Shown one piece after another: positions 23,989 through 32,644 of a DNA stretch of 40,767 bases (position 1 is its first letter; each line of letters opens with the position of its first letter). The DNA comes from an uncultured Clostridia bacterium (GTDB lineage: Bacteria > Bacillota_A > Clostridia > TANB77 > CAG-508): NCBI GenBank assembly GCA_947627825.1, contig CANQXO010000003.1, forward strand, positions 1-40,767. Reading direction: 5' to 3'. A program made the position numbers and the translations under genes. Below the pieces are notes generated by a model. The model saw nothing but the letters and a program-made list of their open reading frames with translations, was not told where the DNA came from and made no database searches.

Positions 23989-24792
23989 TCATCCTTCACC
24001 TTCATCTTGTGAAGATTCTTCTTTCAGTTCCTCACCGATTTGCCTCAGTAGTTCAATGTCAATTTCCTTTGATTCGTCCCAAAGTTCAATGTTATAAAGT
24101 GCTTGTGCCATGTTGCTATCCATTTCCTGATAGCCTGATTTAAGCACCTTGTACTCATTGTACAAGTTTTCTACCTCTGCCTTTACAATTTTCAAATTTT
24201 CGTAAAAAGTGTTGTAGCAAGTGTTGTAAGTTTCTTGCAGTTCCTCACATCTCTTACTTTCAGCATCATGTCCGACAATTCTTAAATTTGAAAGGCGCGA
24301 TTGAATCCTTGCTAACTTTGATTCAATAATTTGATAATCCGTTTCAAGAGAAGAATTGACCAATTCGGTCCTTTGATTCAGATTATCCATCTCGACCTCA
24401 TCCAACAGTTTCTTTATTTCATCGACGGCACTAACAGTTGTATAATACCATGGTCTGCTGTTATCGTCAATTACAAATCCCGGTTGACCAGTTCCATAAA
24501 GATTTTCAGCATTTTCGAAAGCTTTTTTTACTTTCTCAATCTCTTGTGAAACAGTGTCAAAGGTTTCAGAAAATATTGGATAGTCCCTAAAGCCTGGCGA
24601 GACCTCAAGCATCGTGCTTACTTCTTCCAAGTCAGCGTTGATTTCTGACAGGACTTCTTCTTCTTTGTGCATATCGTCAATATGACGATTTACGAGGACA
24701 ATTCCGGAATATACCAAGATTGCTACCATCGCCATTGCGAAAAAGACTTTGGCAAATTGCACACACCGTTTATTGATGCCTTCTAGTTCCAT
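23989..24792 (-). CDS. Membrane-anchored coiled-coil protein, unknown function, 267 aa
   Basis: A single membrane helix at about residues 13-34 is followed by an extended, mostly helical extracellular (or cytoplasmic) part with heptad-like patterns (EEEVLSEINADLEEVSTMLE; DYQIIESKLARIQSRLSNL; VKAEVENLYNEYKVL) and an acidic tail EESSQDEGEG. A short break at about 95-115 (YGTGQPGFVIDDNSRPW) separates two coiled coils. No family recognised. The gene is visibly richer in GC and in C-ending codons than its neighbours. It has its own promoter and terminator, with AAAGGAG 8 nt before the ATG. It is divergent from the TPM-domain gene. A spacer or sensor across the envelope is possible. Confidence 0.75.
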   Translation of the reverse strand: MELEGINKRCVQFAKVFFAMAMVAILVYSGIVLVNRHIDDMHKEEEVLSEINADLEEVSTMLEVSPGFRDYPIFSETFDTVSQEIEKVKKAFENAENLYGTGQPGFVIDDNSRPWYYTTVSAVDEIKKLLDEVEMDNLNQRTELVNSSLETDYQIIESKLARIQSRLSNLRIVGHDAESKRCEELQETYNTCYNTFYENLKIVKAEVENLYNEYKVLKSGYQEMDSNMAQALYNIELWDESKEIDIELLRQIGEELKEESSQDEGEG

Positions 24793-24878
24793 TTCAACAG
24801 CTCCTTTATTTTGATTTTACAAATTGCAAATATTCGCCTAAAAGTACCAGCGAAATGAAACAACAAGTTTCATAAATT

Positions 24879-24907
24879 ATTATAACATATTTTTATGATA
24901 AAAGCAA
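24879..24907 (-). promoter_or_regulatory. Promoter of the coiled-coil gene
   Basis: Minus strand TTGCTT (24907-24902), 17-bp spacer, TATAAT (24884-24879). It is back-to-back with the TPM promoter, the two -35 boxes being only about 20 bp apart, so one regulator could control both. Confidence 0.7.
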
Positions 24908-24926
24908 ATTTATGTATACTTTTTAG

Positions 24927-24955
24927 TTGATTTATGTCTCCCTTTGTGATATAAT
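24927..24955 (+). promoter_or_regulatory. Promoter of the TPM-domain gene
   Basis: TTGATT (24927-24932), 17-bp spacer, TATAAT (24950-24955) with an extended TGA. The leader is about 60 nt and contains the palindrome at 24986-25001. Confidence 0.75.
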
Positions 24956-24985
24956 TAATATGTTTCGTTAAAATTATTTTAAAAT

Positions 24986-25001
24986 TTGGGTTATAACCCA
25001 A
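24986..25001 (+). promoter_or_regulatory. Perfect 16-bp palindrome before the ribosome site
   Basis: TTGGGTTA-TAACCCAA lies 2 nt ahead of the AGAAAGG ribosome site. It is too tight for a normal hairpin loop, so a dimeric protein-binding site is the more likely use, although a smaller 5-bp stem could form in RNA. Confidence 0.55.
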
Positions 25002-25020
25002 TGAGAAAGGTTGATTTTGA

Positions 25021-25749
25021 ATGCTTAAAAAACGGTCGATTTTTGTACTGATTGCGCTCTCTCTGCTTATTTTAGTTGTTATTTTAGTTGTACTACTAGC
25101 TAAGTTTCAAACTATATTTGCTTATGAGAGCCAGATTCCGATTCCGCAGACTCGTAGTGGTGTTTATTTTTATGATTCTAATAACATCATTGACGACGAA
25201 GCTGAGAAGTTGCTCAACCCCATGTTGGTGGAGTTGAACAAGAACACTGATGTGACTCTTGAGGTACTTGCTATTGATTCGTTGCAAAAGAAATCTGTTC
25301 AAGAATATTCGCAGTATGTTTTTGAACAAATGGATTTTGGCCAAGAAAACAAAGATAATTGCATTTTACTTTTGTTTTCTCGTTCGGACTTCATTATGGA
25401 AATTCAAACTGGACAGGAGGTTCAAAAGTACTTAACTAACATTGAACACAATGAGATTCTCGATAAATACTTAAGCAGCGTTTATAATAATAATGATTAC
25501 AGTAGCTCAGTAGCATACGCTGTTGAAAATACTATAAAGCTTGTTGCTGATAAGTATGAAATTAGTATTGCAAATCTCGATGAAACATTGGCAAATGCTA
25601 ATTCAACTCACTATGATTCGTACAATATGCTTTCCGCAATGTTTGATGGCTTTATGACACTAATTTATGGCTTTGTTGCAATCATTGCACTTTTAGTTCT
25701 ATTTTATGCTATAAAAGCCATTACAGGCCATGATGATGAAATTCAATAA
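25021..25749 (+). CDS. TPM-domain membrane protein
   Basis: 242 aa. Membrane helix at about residues 6-27, a TPM domain (DUF477/Psb32-like) at about 45-185, and a second membrane helix near 212-232 followed by a short acidic tail. Family features seen: VYFYDSNNIIDDEAEKLLNPML at the start, TDVTLEVLAIDSLQ, KDNCILLLFSRSDFIMEIQTG, and a helical end. TPM domains are found in membrane-associated proteins linked to photosystem repair, respiratory complexes or stress; the bacterial role is unclear. GC content is somewhat higher than the surroundings. It is divergent from the coiled-coil gene, and the two membrane proteins may act together. Confidence 0.75.
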   Translation: MLKKRSIFVLIALSLLILVVILVVLLAKFQTIFAYESQIPIPQTRSGVYFYDSNNIIDDEAEKLLNPMLVELNKNTDVTLEVLAIDSLQKKSVQEYSQYVFEQMDFGQENKDNCILLLFSRSDFIMEIQTGQEVQKYLTNIEHNEILDKYLSSVYNNNDYSSSVAYAVENTIKLVADKYEISIANLDETLANANSTHYDSYNMLSAMFDGFMTLIYGFVAIIALLVLFYAIKAITGHDDEIQ

Positions 25750-25756
25750 CCTAAAT

Positions 25757-25792
25757 AAGAGGAGTAAGATGCTAATCTTACCCCTCTTTTTA
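25757..25792 (+). terminator. Terminator of the TPM gene
   Basis: Arms AGAGGAGTAAGA and TCTTACCCCTCT (one mismatch) with a short loop, then TTTT. Eight bp after the stop. Confidence 0.8.
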
Positions 25793-25839
25793 ATTGCTTT
25801 TCTTGTTTAAGAAGTATTATAAATTTTTATTTATACAAT

Positions 25840-28164
25840 TTATTTTTCAATATGTTGATATTTTTTCCATTTGATAAAGCTATATGTTAAACTAAATAAT
25901 AATATTATCAATACCGCATTAATCCAAATAGTTATTTCCCCAGTTTGTGGTAATTGTTTAGAATCAGCTGTTGTATCATCATTCACTTTATTAATAATTT
26001 TAGTATTTACAAAATTAACTTCAGTAATACCTTCTTGTAAGATTTCTCCTGTATCTCCTGTAGAAGTTACAGTATATCCTTCATTATTTGTTTCTGTAAC
26101 TTTATAACCTATATTTGCTGGTAAATTTGATGCGACTTTATTTTCCCCATTTTTTAATGTAAATGTCGCTATACCTTTTTCAAACAGCATATCTCCATAT
26201 GTTCCTTCAATATTTGTATTGTTTAAAGTTACTGTAAATGTGAAAGCTTTATCAGTATTATCATTAACTACTTGTTTGCTTACTTTTAATATTCCTGTCA
26301 AATAGTCATTTGTACCTATCGTAAGTAAACCGTTACAAGCAATGCCACCTGCTCCAAATATACCTTTAGATTTATTACCAGTAATAAATACGGTAGCTTC
26401 TTCATTAGCCTTTTCTATGCTCTCTTCACTTAAATGAGACTTTAAAGCCAATCTTGATTCTACATTATAATTTTCTTCACTTACAGGTGCTCCTGAAAAA
26501 TCTGTCAATCCATAAAATCCACCACCTAACGCATAATTTGTATTATTAAATTTAGTAGTAGTTTTTTCATCTATATGATGGTTAAAATTGTAATCAGTTA
26601 TGTATGAATTTGGTATTGCAACAATGTCAAAAGAGTTATTATCTCCATTATTATATATAGCCCCACCATTATTCTTATAAATTCTGACATCTGCTGTTGG
26701 GCACATTGCAATTGCATTACCTGAATAACCAATAGCAGTTTTATCAGGATAAGCCTCAATTCCAACAGTTTGGTCATTTGTATTATCCGAAATAATTACA
26801 TTTGTAATATTTAATGAACATCCAAAATGTAAATAGATACCTCCACCTGCAAATTCTGACCCTGTTCCAAGTGTTTCCATAGTACCCAAAACAACATCAG
26901 AATCATCCATATAGTCAAATCTAAATTTTGTTAAATCGCATACATTGTTTGTAATATATCCTGATGAAATTGTTGCTGATGATTGATTATCTAAAATAAG
27001 TCCTCCGCCATTTATGCTAGCAATATTTTGGTCAATTTTACCACCATTCATATTGAAAGTAGATTGATTAAGGTTAATTCCTCCTCCCTCTGTTTCGGCT
27101 TCATTGTTGAGAATATTAGCTGAATTTGACATAGAAATATTTGAACCAACGGCCATAATTCCTCCGCCTTTACCTCCAATATTTTCATTATAATCAGGAA
27201 GTGTACTATTAGCTTTTGCTTGGTTTTGAGAAATTTCACCATTAGAAAAATTAAAATTAGAGCCACCTTCACAATATATACCTGCTCCTTTTAAAGCGTG
27301 ATTGTTAGAAATTTTTCCACCATTCATAATAATTGTACTATCCCAAGAAAAAATTCCTCCACCATATAGGACAGCAGTATTATCAGAAATTTCAGTATTA
27401 TCAGCAATATTTAATATACTTTTTCCTTCAATGTAAAAAGCTCCTCCATGAGCACCATTTTTTTCTTCATTATTTAATGGCCATTTAGCTGATTCGGCTG
27501 TTACTTTATTGTTTTTTATTGATGCATTACCAGAAATATTTATTTTTGAATTATTTGCATATACTGCTCCACCGTTCATTGATGAAACACTATTTTTAAT
27601 TTCTCCATCCTTCATATTAAAGGTGGAATTGATTAGAGAAATAGCACCTTTACCATGACTATTATTATTTTGAACTATTGCATTATTTTCTATATTAAGT
27701 GTGCTGTTTTCTACTCCAATGACTGGAAACCAACTATTTGTTTGTGCGTCTCCATCTATTATAATATTTTCTAGAGTTAATGTTCCACCTTCTTGAATTA
27801 ATAAACAGTAGCCTTCTGCATTTTGTTCTCGTTTTAAAGTATGTAGTGCATCTCCATTAGACTTTATTGTTATGTTTTTAGTTATTTTGTTATCAACTCC
27901 CATAAAGATATCTGTATCTAGATAAATTATCGTATTATCTTCTGCAACTTCAATTGCTTTCCCAAGTGTTGCATAAGGATTTTTATCCGAACCATCACCA
28001 GAATCTGTACCACTAGATGAAATGTGAATTTCAGTCGTTTCCTTTGCTGCTATAGATATTGGAAATTGTAAAAATTTGGATACATATAAAAAGATTATAA
28101 ATACAAGTATAAAGATTATTTTGGCTAAAAACTTGTTTAATGTTCTTAAATTTTTTGTTTTCAT
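25840..28164 (-). CDS. Large LPQTG-anchored beta-helix adhesin
   Basis: 774 aa from ATG 28164, which follows GGAGGA; the upstream extension to 28212 contains that site and is rejected. Signal peptide/anchor about residues 12-40. The main part (about 60-600) is a right-handed parallel beta-helix with recurring short units such as GGAVYANNSKINISGNASI and GGGIFSWDSTIIMNGGKIS. Near the end, a Cna-B/DUF7601-like domain (LKVSKQVVNDNTDKAFTFTV ... NKVASNLPANIGYKVTE) is followed by LPQTG at 738-742, a membrane helix and a basic tail. Known: such polymorphic-membrane-type helices bind polysaccharide or host ligands. A sortase substrate, but the window's only sortase is class B. Confidence 0.85.
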   Translation of the reverse strand: MKTKNLRTLNKFLAKIIFILVFIIFLYVSKFLQFPISIAAKETTEIHISSSGTDSGDGSDKNPYATLGKAIEVAEDNTIIYLDTDIFMGVDNKITKNITIKSNGDALHTLKREQNAEGYCLLIQEGGTLTLENIIIDGDAQTNSWFPVIGVENSTLNIENNAIVQNNNSHGKGAISLINSTFNMKDGEIKNSVSSMNGGAVYANNSKINISGNASIKNNKVTAESAKWPLNNEEKNGAHGGAFYIEGKSILNIADNTEISDNTAVLYGGGIFSWDSTIIMNGGKISNNHALKGAGIYCEGGSNFNFSNGEISQNQAKANSTLPDYNENIGGKGGGIMAVGSNISMSNSANILNNEAETEGGGINLNQSTFNMNGGKIDQNIASINGGGLILDNQSSATISSGYITNNVCDLTKFRFDYMDDSDVVLGTMETLGTGSEFAGGGIYLHFGCSLNITNVIISDNTNDQTVGIEAYPDKTAIGYSGNAIAMCPTADVRIYKNNGGAIYNNGDNNSFDIVAIPNSYITDYNFNHHIDEKTTTKFNNTNYALGGGFYGLTDFSGAPVSEENYNVESRLALKSHLSEESIEKANEEATVFITGNKSKGIFGAGGIACNGLLTIGTNDYLTGILKVSKQVVNDNTDKAFTFTVTLNNTNIEGTYGDMLFEKGIATFTLKNGENKVASNLPANIGYKVTETNNEGYTVTSTGDTGEILQEGITEVNFVNTKIINKVNDDTTADSKQLPQTGEITIWINAVLIILLFSLTYSFIKWKKYQHIEK

Positions 28165-28230
28165 CTGTATTTCCTCCATACAAATTTCTTTTTTATATAA
28201 TATTTTGTACAATTCTCGTTCTTTTATTAT

Positions 28231-28259
28231 ATTATATTAATTTTAAAAAAACATAACAA
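28231..28259 (-). promoter_or_regulatory. Promoter of the LPQTG adhesin
   Basis: Minus strand TTGTTA (28259-28254), 17-bp spacer, TATAAT (28236-28231). A second overlapping TATAAT follows. The adhesin start is about 65 bp downstream. Confidence 0.7.
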
Positions 28260-28282
28260 GTTTATGTCATTATTATTACATT

Positions 28283-30064
28283 TTATATCTCTTCATTGTT
28301 TTCCTCATTTTTTGGAATGTCCAAATACTCCAATACTTCTTTAAAAATGTTTCCTGCAACTGGTGCTGCAACACCACCTCCTTGGTGCCCTCCTTCTCCT
28401 GTCGGATTATATAAAGTTACCAGTAATACCATTTGCGGATTTTCTATTGGAGCTACTCCAATAAAAGAAGTTACATATTTTCCTGTGTTTACTCCATCTT
28501 CTGATGTACCCGTTTTTCCTCCTATATTAAATCCTTCTACTTTTGCATTTTTTCCAGTTCCTTCTGCAACAACAGTTTGCATCATACTTAATACATTTTT
28601 AGAAGTTTCTTCAGATATTACTTGTTCACCAGTTTGTGCTTCTATTACTGTTACTTTTGGATTTCCGTTTTCATCTTTTTCGTGACTACTAATTATTTCT
28701 TTTACAACATGAGGTTTAATATATACACCTTTATTTGCAATAGTTGAAAGCATTGTTGCCATTTGTATAGGAGTTATCTCAAATCTCTGACCAAACGCTA
28801 TTGTTCCTAATTCTACAGGTCCTACCTTTTCCTCTTTTAAAAATATTGAACCCGCTTCACCTGGCAAATCTATTCCTGTTGTATTGAAAAATCCAAATTT
28901 TCTTAAATAGCTATAATATTTTTTTACTCCTAGTTTTTGTCCAAGCCCTATAAATACTGGGTTACATGAATTCATTAACGCTTGTCTTAAGCTTTCACTT
29001 CCATGCGGTCTATAATACCTCCAACATTTCATTTTTACTCCGGCAACTTCTATATAACCAACACAGCAAAATTCTCCAGCTTTGTCTGTGGTTGTTATTC
29101 CCTCTTGCAATGCACCTGATGCTGTTACCAATTTAAAAGTAGAGCCAGGCTCATATGTATCTGATATTGCTTTGTTTCTCCATAATGCCTGCATTTGCTT
29201 TGATTGTTCTTCTTTTGGTAAAGTTTCATCTACCGCAAAAGGGTCATTTAGGTTAAAATCTGGATATCCTGCTAAAGCCAATATTTCTCCTGTTTGCGGA
29301 TTCATTATAATAACATTCCCTCCGTCTGTGCATTTGTTATCAATACAAGCTTCTTTTAGGTGCTTTTCTGCAATTCCTTGAATTGTACTATCTATTGTCA
29401 AAACTAAGTCGTCTCCATTTATAGGCGCATTATATTCTTCGCTTGTGTCCTCTATTTGACTACCGGTTGCATCTGTTATTTTACTTATAGAACCTTTTGT
29501 TCCTTTCAAAATTTCTTCATATTTGGCTTCAATACCTATTAAACCTTGATTATCACTTCCGCAAAATCCTATAATCTGAGATGCTAAATTATTAAATGGA
29601 TAATATCTTTTGGTATCTTCGTCTATGTTTACTCCTTCTGTAATGTTGTTTTCATCAAGCCACCTTCTTAATTCATTTGATTTTTCCTTTTCAACTTTTT
29701 TAGCTATAGTTTCTATTGAAGACCTTTTACTTACTTTTTTTAATGTTTGCTCATAGTCAAGTTCAAATAATTCAGATAATTTTTGTGCCACCTTTTCTTT
29801 GTCTTTAATTGTTGTTGGATTAACAGTTATTGTTTCTACTGTGCTACTTACAGCTAGCTCTATTTTTCCTGTTGCATCATAAATTGTTCCTCTTTTTGGG
29901 TTGATACTTCTGTCTGATGTTTGCTGTATATATGCTCTTTTTTGCAAATCATTTCCTTGTACAAACTGCAAATATCCTACTCTTACAATTAATAAACTGA
30001 TTATCAATATTGTTAATATCATGGAGTTGCGCATTCTCTTTTTTACAGATTTCTTTCCTATCAT
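28283..30064 (-). CDS. ftsI: Class B penicillin-binding protein (FtsI/PBP2 type)
   Basis: 593 aa. Short cytoplasmic basic head, membrane helix at about 13-32, a pedestal dimerisation domain (NPKRGTIYDATG), and the transpeptidase domain with SxxK at 308-311 (STFK), SxN at 366-368 (SCN) and KTG at 517-519. It crosslinks septal or sporulation peptidoglycan. There is no C-terminal PASTA domain, which sets it apart from SpoVD and PBP2x and supports the FtsI-type assignment; a SpoVD-like role cannot be excluded. Extra cysteines in the transpeptidase domain (EFCCVGY, KMKCW) are uncommon. It follows ftsL but is separated by a terminator-like hairpin, so it may have its own promoter. Confidence 0.9.
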   Translation of the reverse strand: MIGKKSVKKRMRNSMILTILIISLLIVRVGYLQFVQGNDLQKRAYIQQTSDRSINPKRGTIYDATGKIELAVSSTVETITVNPTTIKDKEKVAQKLSELFELDYEQTLKKVSKRSSIETIAKKVEKEKSNELRRWLDENNITEGVNIDEDTKRYYPFNNLASQIIGFCGSDNQGLIGIEAKYEEILKGTKGSISKITDATGSQIEDTSEEYNAPINGDDLVLTIDSTIQGIAEKHLKEACIDNKCTDGGNVIIMNPQTGEILALAGYPDFNLNDPFAVDETLPKEEQSKQMQALWRNKAISDTYEPGSTFKLVTASGALQEGITTTDKAGEFCCVGYIEVAGVKMKCWRYYRPHGSESLRQALMNSCNPVFIGLGQKLGVKKYYSYLRKFGFFNTTGIDLPGEAGSIFLKEEKVGPVELGTIAFGQRFEITPIQMATMLSTIANKGVYIKPHVVKEIISSHEKDENGNPKVTVIEAQTGEQVISEETSKNVLSMMQTVVAEGTGKNAKVEGFNIGGKTGTSEDGVNTGKYVTSFIGVAPIENPQMVLLVTLYNPTGEGGHQGGGVAAPVAGNIFKEVLEYLDIPKNEENNEEI

Positions 30065-30182
30065 AACTTTTGCCCCTTTATATAAAATTAAAAATCTTTA
30101 TGCAAATATCATTTCTCATATAAATCATCTTATTGTTCAATTTTATTCTTTTGCAAAAGTTTTATTACGATTGAAAAACAAA

Positions 30183-30210
30183 AAAGCCAGAGAAATGTAT
30201 CTCTAGCTTT
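30183..30210 (-). terminator. Hairpin/terminator between ftsL and the PBP gene
   Basis: Arms AAAGCCAGAGA and TCTCTAGCTTT (one mismatch), 6-nt loop, followed on the minus strand by TTTTTTGTTTTT. It lies 19 bp after the ftsL stop. Confidence 0.65.
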
Positions 30211-30228
30211 ATTTAAATATTCAACAAT

Positions 30229-30732
30229 TTATTCTCCTCTAAGTGTCTTTAAGAATTTTTGCCACCAACTTTCGCTTACTTCATTAGTTGTACCTTTAGG
30301 TGTTGATTCTACAAAATCTTTTGTTTCTAAATTTATATATACTTTTTGATTATTATCTAATTTTTGCATTCCTAACTTTTCTTTTGCTGCTTGCTCTATA
30401 TTGTTTATGTTCATTCCTTGCTCAATGTTTACTCTTAATTGAGCATTTTGCTTTTGTAATGCTAAAAGAGTTGCTTTTAAACTTTCTTTTTCAGAAAATC
30501 TTGAGTTTATTAAGGCATATCTATAACTTATGGTTAATAAAACTATAAATACAAGTCCTATTTCAATTATATGTTTTACATTTCTTCTTGATTGCATTAA
30601 TTCGATTTTTCTAGCTTTTCTTTTTAATTCTTCTTTATTTCTTATGGTGTTGTCTGTTCTTCTTTTTTGTCTAGGAATAAACTCTGGTTCTTCTTTTCTA
30701 GGGCTAGTTTCGTATTCATAGTAATTAATCAC
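30229..30732 (-). CDS. ftsL: FtsL-like division protein
   Basis: 167 aa. A charged cytoplasmic N-terminus of about 53 residues, a membrane helix (about 54-73), then a leucine-zipper-like coiled coil (SEKESLKATLLALQKQNAQL) followed by the segment NNIEQAAKEKLGMQKL, the usual FtsL/DivIC layout. FtsL scaffolds FtsW-FtsI at the division site. Position between rsmH and the PBP gene is the standard dcw order and supports the call more than sequence identity, which is always low in this family. The N-terminal tail is long and the C-terminal end (SESWWQKFLKTLRGE) is uncommon. Confidence 0.8.
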   Translation of the reverse strand: MINYYEYETSPRKEEPEFIPRQKRRTDNTIRNKEELKRKARKIELMQSRRNVKHIIEIGLVFIVLLTISYRYALINSRFSEKESLKATLLALQKQNAQLRVNIEQGMNINNIEQAAKEKLGMQKLDNNQKVYINLETKDFVESTPKGTTNEVSESWWQKFLKTLRGE

Positions 30733-30858
30733 AAATTATCACCTCTTTTCTTTTGAAATTTTCTACTAATCTACTAGTTTTTTATTTTATTCTTTTGCTT
30801 ATTTTAGTTCTAACTTTAACTTTATTCTTTGATTTATTTGGTCTATTTATTAAATCTT

Positions 30859-31803
30859 TTATTTATTTGATTTTGTTTTTTCCATTCTTTCAAAAATTCT
30901 TAATTTTGCACTTTTGGCCCTTGAATTATTTTTCAATTCTGAAGCACTTGCTTCTATCGGCTTTTTTGTTATTATTTTTCCCAATGATTTATAATTACAT
31001 ATACAATATGGTAAATCTTTTGGGCAAGTGCATTTTCCTTGTGCCTCTATATAGGCTTCTTTTACTGCTCTATCTTCCAAAGAATGAAATGTTATTATAC
31101 ATAGCCTTCCATTTTCTTTTAAGCACTCTATTGATTTTATTACTGTATCATATAAAGGCTTTATTTCATCATTGACTTCTATTCTTATTGCTTGAAATGT
31201 TCTTTTTGCTGGATGTCCATCTTTTGAATAAGGCTTTGATTTTTCAATTATATCTGCTAATTCTTTTGTTGTTGTAATTTGCTTTGTTTTCCTTGCTATG
31301 CAAATATTTTTAGCAATTGATTTAGAAAATCGTTCTTCTCCGTATTCAAAGATTATCTTTGCTAAGTCTTCTTCGCTATATTTGTTTACAACATCTAGTG
31401 CAGATTTAGTTTGAGATTTATCCATTCTCATGTCTAATACATTATCACTGTTATAACTAAATCCTCTTTCTTTTTCGTCAAGTTGATATGATGATACTCC
31501 CAAGTCTAGTAATATTCCATCAACTTTTTCTATATTTAGATTTTGCAAGATTTCTTTAATATTATCGTGGTTATCATGTACTAATTTATAATTTTTATAA
31601 GGCTTTAAATTTTCTTCTGCTGCCTTTAATGCTTCTTCATCTCTGTCTATACCAATTAGGAGTCCTTTATCTGACAGTTTTTCAATTATTTTTTTGCTAT
31701 GTCCTGCTCCTCCAATGGTACCATCAACATAAATTCCATCTGGGTTTATGTTAAGTCCTTCGATACATTCATTTAATAATACCGGAATATGTTTAAATTC
31801 CAA
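30859..31803 (-). CDS. rsmH: 16S rRNA (cytosine1402-N4)-methyltransferase
   Basis: 314 aa from TTG 31803, with GAGGGG 7 nt upstream; the upstream ATG at 31848 lies inside a palindrome and would add 15 unrelated residues. The N-terminus EFKHIPVLLNECI is the family standard. SAM-binding motif DGTIGGAGHS, catalytic region LLDLGVSSYQLD, and HSLEDRAVKEAY are all seen. The enzyme methylates the ribosomal P-site base C1402. Second gene of the division cluster, but separated from mraZ by 350 bp, which is unusual. A Cys-rich insert (GKCTCPKDLPYCICN) near the C-terminus matches many clostridial RsmH. Confidence 0.93.
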   Translation of the reverse strand: MEFKHIPVLLNECIEGLNINPDGIYVDGTIGGAGHSKKIIEKLSDKGLLIGIDRDEEALKAAEENLKPYKNYKLVHDNHDNIKEILQNLNIEKVDGILLDLGVSSYQLDEKERGFSYNSDNVLDMRMDKSQTKSALDVVNKYSEEDLAKIIFEYGEERFSKSIAKNICIARKTKQITTTKELADIIEKSKPYSKDGHPAKRTFQAIRIEVNDEIKPLYDTVIKSIECLKENGRLCIITFHSLEDRAVKEAYIEAQGKCTCPKDLPYCICNYKSLGKIITKKPIEASASELKNNSRAKSAKLRIFERMEKTKSNK

Positions 31804-31840
31804 ATTTACACCCCTCTTACATTTTTTATAAAATGCTATA

Positions 31841-31866
31841 GTTGGCATATATAAATATATGCCAAC
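31841..31866 (-). promoter_or_regulatory. Perfect 12-bp inverted repeat upstream of rsmH
   Basis: Arms GTTGGCATATAT and its complement with only AA between them; it includes the in-frame ATG 31848 and sits 38 bp before the TTG start. No T-run follows, so it is a candidate regulatory dyad or RNA hairpin rather than a terminator. Confidence 0.6.
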
Positions 31867-32153
31867 ACTAGTTTAGTCTTTAGTTTTTAATTTATTTCTT
31901 TAGTTTGCTCATTTGTTCTTTTGTAAATAGCCATTTTTGGGGCTTTTAACTATATAAAATAGTTTTCATCTTTTGTTTATTAAGGTTTTATCCTTTGTGA
32001 AAATTGCAGTATTTAAAATTGTTCTTTTGTTTCCTAAAGTCTTTACAGTTGTAAAGTTTTTTCTTTTGTAAAATTTATATAAACTTTTGCAAGATTATAT
32101 ACTAACTTGTGATACGCTAGTTTTTAGCTTATATTTTAACTTTTATATTAAGC
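31867..32153 (-). other. Long non-coding gap between mraZ and rsmH
   Basis: No gene is supported on either strand. The region is purine-rich on the transcribed strand and carries the nonamer ACAAAAGAA three times (complement of 31916-31924, 32022-32030 and 32061-32069), a small perfect hairpin CTTTAC/GTAAAG (32041-32056) and TATA-like elements. It may host a second promoter for rsmH or an RNA element. Confidence 0.5.
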
Positions 32154-32594
32154 TTATATACCTAGCATTCCTAGATTTGCCATGTTTTCAGCAATTTGGT
32201 CTGCTGAAAGATTTTCTTCACTGTTGTATTTTTTCCATTTTTCTTTATCCCATATTTCAATTCGTGTTCCAACACCTGTTATCATAATTTCTTTTTCTAG
32301 TCCTGCGTATTCTCTTAGATTTCCAGATATTAAAAACCTTCCTTGCTTGTCTATTTCACACTCTATTGCTCCTGATAAGAAAAATCTTACAAAGTCTCTG
32401 GCATTTTTGTTTGTTAATGGTAGTGTCTTTAGTTTTTCTTCGAAGTTGTTCCATTCATTTTGTGAAAATCCGAATAAACAACCGTCTAATCCTTTAGTGA
32501 TTATGAATTTATCCCCAATATCTTCTCTTATTTTTGCTGGCATAATTAGTCTGCCTTTAGTATCAAGAGAATGTTCATACTCACCTATTAACAA
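32154..32594 (-). CDS. mraZ: Transcriptional regulator MraZ
   Basis: 146 aa. TTG start at 32594 with an excellent AGGAGGTGA site. Two SpoVT/AbrB-like halves, each with the signature Dxx[18 protein letters not shown] and [16 protein letters not shown]. MraZ forms a ring-shaped oligomer that binds direct repeats upstream of its own gene and controls the division and wall cluster. Three GTGGT repeats at exact 10-bp spacing lie immediately upstream (32610-32634), matching the known operator arrangement. First gene of the cluster, followed by a 350-bp gap before rsmH. Confidence 0.95.
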   Translation of the reverse strand: MLIGEYEHSLDTKGRLIMPAKIREDIGDKFIITKGLDGCLFGFSQNEWNNFEEKLKTLPLTNKNARDFVRFFLSGAIECEIDKQGRFLISGNLREYAGLEKEIMITGVGTRIEIWDKEKWKKYNSEENLSADQIAENMANLGMLGI

Positions 32595-32609
32595 CTTTGT
32601 TCACCTCCT

Positions 32610-32634
32610 ACCACTATTCACCACTTTGTACCAC
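32610..32634 (-). promoter_or_regulatory. MraZ operator: three GTGGT boxes, 10-bp period
   Basis: ACCAC at 32610-32614, 32620-32624 and 32630-32634 on the plus strand, i.e. GTGGT repeats read toward mraZ. The arrangement matches the TGGGN5 repeats bound by MraZ, with the third G changed to T. The last box adjoins the AGGAGG ribosome site, so binding would also overlap translation initiation in DNA terms, and the boxes lie just after the predicted transcription start. Confidence 0.8.
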
Positions 32635-32644
32635 TTTCACATAA

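Noticed and set aside
31804..31848. ATG 31848 as rsmH start
   Set aside because: Sits in the perfect palindrome and adds residues foreign to the family; TTG 31803 has GAGGGG and the conserved start.
32087..32287. Plus-strand frame opposite mraZ
   Set aside because: Antisense shadow; no ribosome site and low-complexity hydrophobic translation.
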